Shown: positions 62,127 through 64,000 of the stretch, one piece after another
How the letters are laid out: each line of letters starts with the position of its first letter
Position numbering within the stretch: the stretch's first letter is position 1
NCBI GenBank assembly: GCA_030247885.1
Contig: JAPDRO010000028.1
Span: 186,001-250,000 of the forward strand
Origin: Taxawa tesnikishii (nom. ined.)
Lineage: Eukaryota; Ascomycota; Dothideomycetes; Dothideales
DNA length: 64,000 nucleotides
Reading direction: 5' to 3'
Made by a program: the position numbers and the translations under genes
Notes under the pieces: generated by a model
Seen by the model: only the letters and a program-made list of their open reading frames with translations
The model's database searches: none
Told to the model about the DNA's origin: nothing

Positions 62127-62918
62127 TCAATATCTTCTCCGGCTCATTCTTTCCCCTTTTCTTGTCCCCCTCTCCCAGATTCCCAAACAAATCCACGTTC
62201 TCATCATCCTCCCCTTGCCCACATTCTTCCCCTCCCCATCATTCGTAGCATAGATCTCCGCGATCCTCAGATCAAAAGGGCCGGGAATCCTATCGATCAA
62301 TCCAATGCCCACACTCCTAACCCTCTGCCTCATCATCTCCGCCTGCGGCTCGACCACCATGCCGTAATTCGTCCTTACGAAATCTCTGAATGCCACAACC
62401 ACAGTTTCCCACTCGCCGTCGCGCGTCGTGTACAGGCGGTGTTGGTGGATGTCCGTCGGTACGATCGACTCGGTCTGGATGTTGATAAAGTATTTCCGCC
62501 CATCCGCCTTGACGCGCAACGCAAGGTAAGAATAGGGATCGATATCCCACAGACTCTTCCCGAACAGCGTGGGCGGGCGATCCCGCGTCCTGAACGCCGC
62601 GTATCCACTCCTCTGCACCTCCGGGCGATTCGGCGGCAGCTCAATGCTAATGCTGCCGCTGAACTGCGCGTGTGCGGGCTCGGAGGCGGCTGCGGCGTGG
62701 TGGGTGAGAGAGACCTTGGAGAATCCGCCCATGTCGCGGTCGGACATGGTCTTGCACATGGCAATGGAGTCTGGGTCGTTGAAGTTTATAAGTGGGTAGG
62801 GTCGTGTGGGTACGTGTAGGGTTTCCATCTTTATGGCGATGTTGGAGAGACGCTTGAACTCGTCGAGACTGCGCTTCCAGAAGCCCGGAGGGGCGAGGAG
62901 CCGGCGCGTGCACTGCAT
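62127..62918 (-). CDS. CIA30: Complex I intermediate-associated protein 30 (CIA30/NDUFAF1)
   Basis: Mitochondrial chaperone for assembly of NADH:ubiquinone oxidoreductase. Single exon, 263 residues, intact frame. A short N-terminal segment with positive charges (MQCTRRLLAPPGFWKRSL) could serve for import. The CIA30 fold is a beta-sandwich. It begins at YPLINFNDPDSIAMCKTMSD and includes DRDMGGFSKVSL (family SDRDIGGFS), YAAFRTRDRPPTLFGKSLWD, YLALRVKADGRKYFINIQT and TVVVAFRDFVRTNYG. IGLIDRIPGPFDLRIAEIYA is the end of the domain. A basic tail closes the protein. It diverges from the carrier gene. Confidence 0.92.
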   Translation of the reverse strand: MQCTRRLLAPPGFWKRSLDEFKRLSNIAIKMETLHVPTRPYPLINFNDPDSIAMCKTMSDRDMGGFSKVSLTHHAAAASEPAHAQFSGSISIELPPNRPEVQRSGYAAFRTRDRPPTLFGKSLWDIDPYSYLALRVKADGRKYFINIQTESIVPTDIHQHRLYTTRDGEWETVVVAFRDFVRTNYGMVVEPQAEMMRQRVRSVGIGLIDRIPGPFDLRIAEIYATNDGEGKNVGKGRMMRTWICLGIWERGTRKGERMSRRRY

Positions 62919-63357
62919 CGTGGGCGAGTGTGAGCCGGGAGGAGCTTGTCGTGGTTTGGAGGAGCTGTATCGGGAAGAGCTGCTGCTTAATGTCTGTAGT
63001 GGACAATGGGTGGTGCAGTGTATATGGGGCTGGCTAATGTTGACGTAGAGTGAAGCTCCAAGTTGATGCGGGATGAGCGGAGGTGCTCAGACTTCCGGAC
63101 ATGTGGATTATCTAATCAAAGATGGGTATAGACCTGATCTGATCTGATAATATAAGATATTAGTACATCATCTAGCTGTTTGCCCTGAGCTAAACTCCTG
63201 CACGAGAGAAAGAACAGGGAAGGCAACTTGACCAATCTACTGCCTAATCACCAACTACAGCACCTAATTCACCCATTGCTATCGAGTTCAAAGGATCTCC
63301 TCACGATTCTCGTTCCGTTGCGCCTCTACCACCAGTTCCGCCGTGCCTACAACGTTG
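62919..63357. promoter_or_regulatory. Divergent upstream region CIA30/mitochondrial carrier
   Basis: 439 bases between two genes for mitochondrial proteins, probably both promoters. AT-rich around 63120-63175. No other gene seen. Confidence 0.45.
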
Positions 63358-64000
63358 ATGACATTCTCTTCGCCCGCCCAAGGCCGCAATCCTACTGTCA
63401 CAGGAGCGCCCATCGCCCCGAATCCTTTACCTCAATCGCGCGAAACCGGCGAGGCATTGCCGGAGAAGGGCCTTGATGGCACCAAGATAACATCGAAGCC
63501 GGCCCCTGTGGCCAAGTCATGGGCGCACTTCGTCGCTGGAGGGTACGTCGAGCCAGCACACATGCGCTGCGGCACTCGCGACAGGTGCATATCTAACTGA
63601 CTGCTTCTCTTTGCAGCCTAGGTGGTATGACAGCAGCGACCCTGACCTCTCCCTTGACGTCCTCAAAACTCGCCTCCAGTCCGATTTCTATCAGTCACAA
63701 CTCGCTGCTGCACGAGAAGCAAGAGGCATACCACCACTTTCACAACTCTCCTTCGGCCGGACCGCATTACTCCACGTCCGTGAGACATTCCAAATATTAG
63801 GCGCGATCCCCAAAGTCGAAGGCTGGCGCGCTCTCTTCAAAGGTTTGGGACCCAATCTCGTCGGCGTTGTACCCGCACGAGCGATAAATTTCTTCGCGTA
63901 TGGAAACGGAAAAAGGATTATAGCAAACACTTTCAACGACGGCAAAGAAGCGACATGGGTGCATCTGCTCGCAGCCGCACAGGCCGGCATCGTCACCGGA
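63358..64000 (+). CDS. Mitochondrial carrier, RIM2/SLC25A33-36 type, 5' part (continues past window)
   Basis: Inner-membrane solute carrier. By resemblance to Rim2 it would move pyrimidine nucleotides; this is an inference from the N-terminal repeat only. Exon 1 is 63358-63542 and exon 2 starts at 63617. The joint makes WAHFVAGGLGGMTAATLTSP, the first transmembrane helix. The signature PLDVLKTRLQSDFYQ (Px[DE]xx[KR]) follows. EGWRALFKGLGPNLVGVVPARAINFFAYG closes repeat 1. The long loop between these (REARGIPPLSQLSFGRTALLHVRETFQI) is typical of the Rim2 group. A C seems missing in the run 63651-63653, just before the signature. The start could be slightly different. Confidence 0.85.

Noticed and set aside
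5730-63653. Programmed ribosomal frameshifting as an explanation for the many frame breaks
   Set aside because: Breaks occur in unrelated genes at differing runs without a common slippery site or downstream structure; missing bases in the sequence explain them more simply.
1-64000. Transposons, virus-derived elements or CRISPR arrays
   Set aside because: No transposase, reverse transcriptase, integrase or capsid-like frame, no long terminal or inverted repeats, and no regularly spaced repeats were noticed; only microsatellites are present.

Overview
The window is nuclear DNA of a filamentous ascomycete (Pezizomycotina). Genes are split by short GT-AG introns of about 40-250 bases, intergenic spaces are 0.2-2.8 kb, and the content is typically ascomycete: an alpha-box mating-type gene, APN2, COX13, SLA2, a QDE-2-like Argonaute, midasin and CTK3. 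A multi-exon gene transcribed away from MAT1-1-1 sits where MAT1-1-10 lies in Mycosphaerellaceae and Teratosphaeriaceae. That makes Dothideomycetes (Mycosphaerellales/Capnodiales) my best guess, by inference from gene order only.

Left part (1-9.5 kb): 3' end of an RRM/RGG RNA-binding protein gene, a septin-like GTPase, the sorting nexin SNX3, and an NVJ2/TEX2-type lipid-transfer protein on the minus strand. Mating-type region (11.3-20.2 kb): a six-exon gene of unknown function (MAT1-1-10 candidate) diverges from MAT1-1-1, followed by APN2 (minus) and COX13 (plus), the classic flanks of ascomycete MAT loci. SLA2, the other classic flank, lies at 50.6-53.9 kb. No HMG-box MAT1-2-1 was seen, which fits a heterothallic MAT1-1 strain.

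Middle part (20.7-40 kb): a CLC chloride channel, mitochondrial ribosomal protein L12 and, divergent from it, the 14.9 kb midasin (MDN1/REA1) gene with six AAA modules, an acidic region and a C-terminal MIDAS domain. Next come two tandem BTB-domain genes sharing a cysteine-rich tail (41-44 kb), then CTK3 and pyrroline-5-carboxylate reductase in divergent orientation (44.5-47.1 kb).

Right part (48-64 kb): an intron-containing tRNA-Glu(UUC), a decayed stretch with fragments of GH1 and GH95 glycoside hydrolase genes meeting tail to tail, SLA2, ribosomal protein eS4 in twelve exons (one only 10 nt), an Argonaute, a CIA30 complex I assembly factor and the 5' end of a RIM2-like mitochondrial carrier.

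Nine otherwise well-conserved genes carry about 21 reading-frame breaks. About 19 behave as one missing base, nearly always beside a short homopolymer. This points to undercalled homopolymers in the assembly rather than biology, so exon models are given on the sequence as it stands.
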